Below, piece after piece: positions 21,536 through 21,595 of a DNA stretch of 21,595 bases (its first letter is position 1; every line of letters begins with the position of its first letter). The position numbers and the translations under genes were made by a program. The notes beneath the pieces were generated by a model. It was not told the origin of the DNA. It did not search any database and saw only the letters and a program-made list of their open reading frames with translations. The stretch is from a virus: IMG/VR virus record IMGVR_UViG_3300020583_000477, positions 1 through 21,595 of that record. One strand, given 5' to 3'.

Positions 21536-21595
21536 ATGGGACGCGGCGCACAAGCCCAAACGCAGCAAATGATCGACCAGCAACTCGGCCAGCAG
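21536..21595 (+). CDS. Start of a Gln-rich phage protein, cut by the window end
   Basis: Only the first 20 codons are present (MGRGAQAQTQQMIDQQLGQQ). A strong GGAGGTG five bases upstream supports a real start. The Gln/Ala-rich opening would fit an internal virion or tail-associated protein, but too little is visible to assign a role. Confidence 0.55.
   Translation, partial: MGRGAQAQTQQMIDQQLGQQ

Overview
The window is a high-GC stretch carrying the virion-structure module of a tailed (podovirus-like) phage integrated in a bacterial genome. The host is probably an environmental Acidobacteriota (Terriglobia-type). That is an inference from three things: the GC-rich codon use, the dense small palindromic repeats of the GACAGGCT-N3-AGCCTGTC type, and the style of the tail-spike protein. 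No rRNA, tRNA, integrase, repressor, terminase, endolysin or CRISPR array is visible, so neither end of the element can be placed.

Layout. A host-like small membrane stress protein (GlsB/YeaQ/YmgE type) lies on the minus strand at 1-252. The structural genes then run on the plus strand: portal (466-3267), scaffold-like protein (3893-5311), major capsid protein (5535-6806), small decoration-like protein (6997-7383), an unknown virion-associated protein (8992-9537), a zinc-ribbon protein (9745-10359), a large beta-rich tail spike with an apparent signal peptide (10573-14043), a holin-like two-TM protein (14189-14425), an adaptor/connector-like protein (14571-15296), a large tail hub/nozzle-like protein (15457-18171), a small fibre-like protein (20218-20733), a GNAT-like protein (20884-21399) and the start of another gene (21536 onwards).

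Three blocks interrupt this order and look like cargo, with less GC-biased codons and no structural resemblance. They are a lone minus-strand gene of unknown function (3264-3818), a cluster of small genes with two membrane proteins and a DUF6941-like protein (7585-8937), and an ATPase-TOPRIM pair (18405-20119). The ATPase and TOPRIM genes overlap by one base and resemble the split OLD/PARIS-type architecture. They are the best candidate in the window for a defence or superinfection-exclusion system.

The second striking property is repeats. Most gaps between structural genes are filled by paired inverted repeats from several unrelated families. Repeats of the same or similar types also sit inside the portal and scaffold genes, where they are translated in frame without breaking the proteins. 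Several genes take their stop codon from the adjoining repeat. Intact long reading frames despite such colonisation suggest a long-resident element still under selection (old prophage or domesticated particle), but this window alone cannot decide that.
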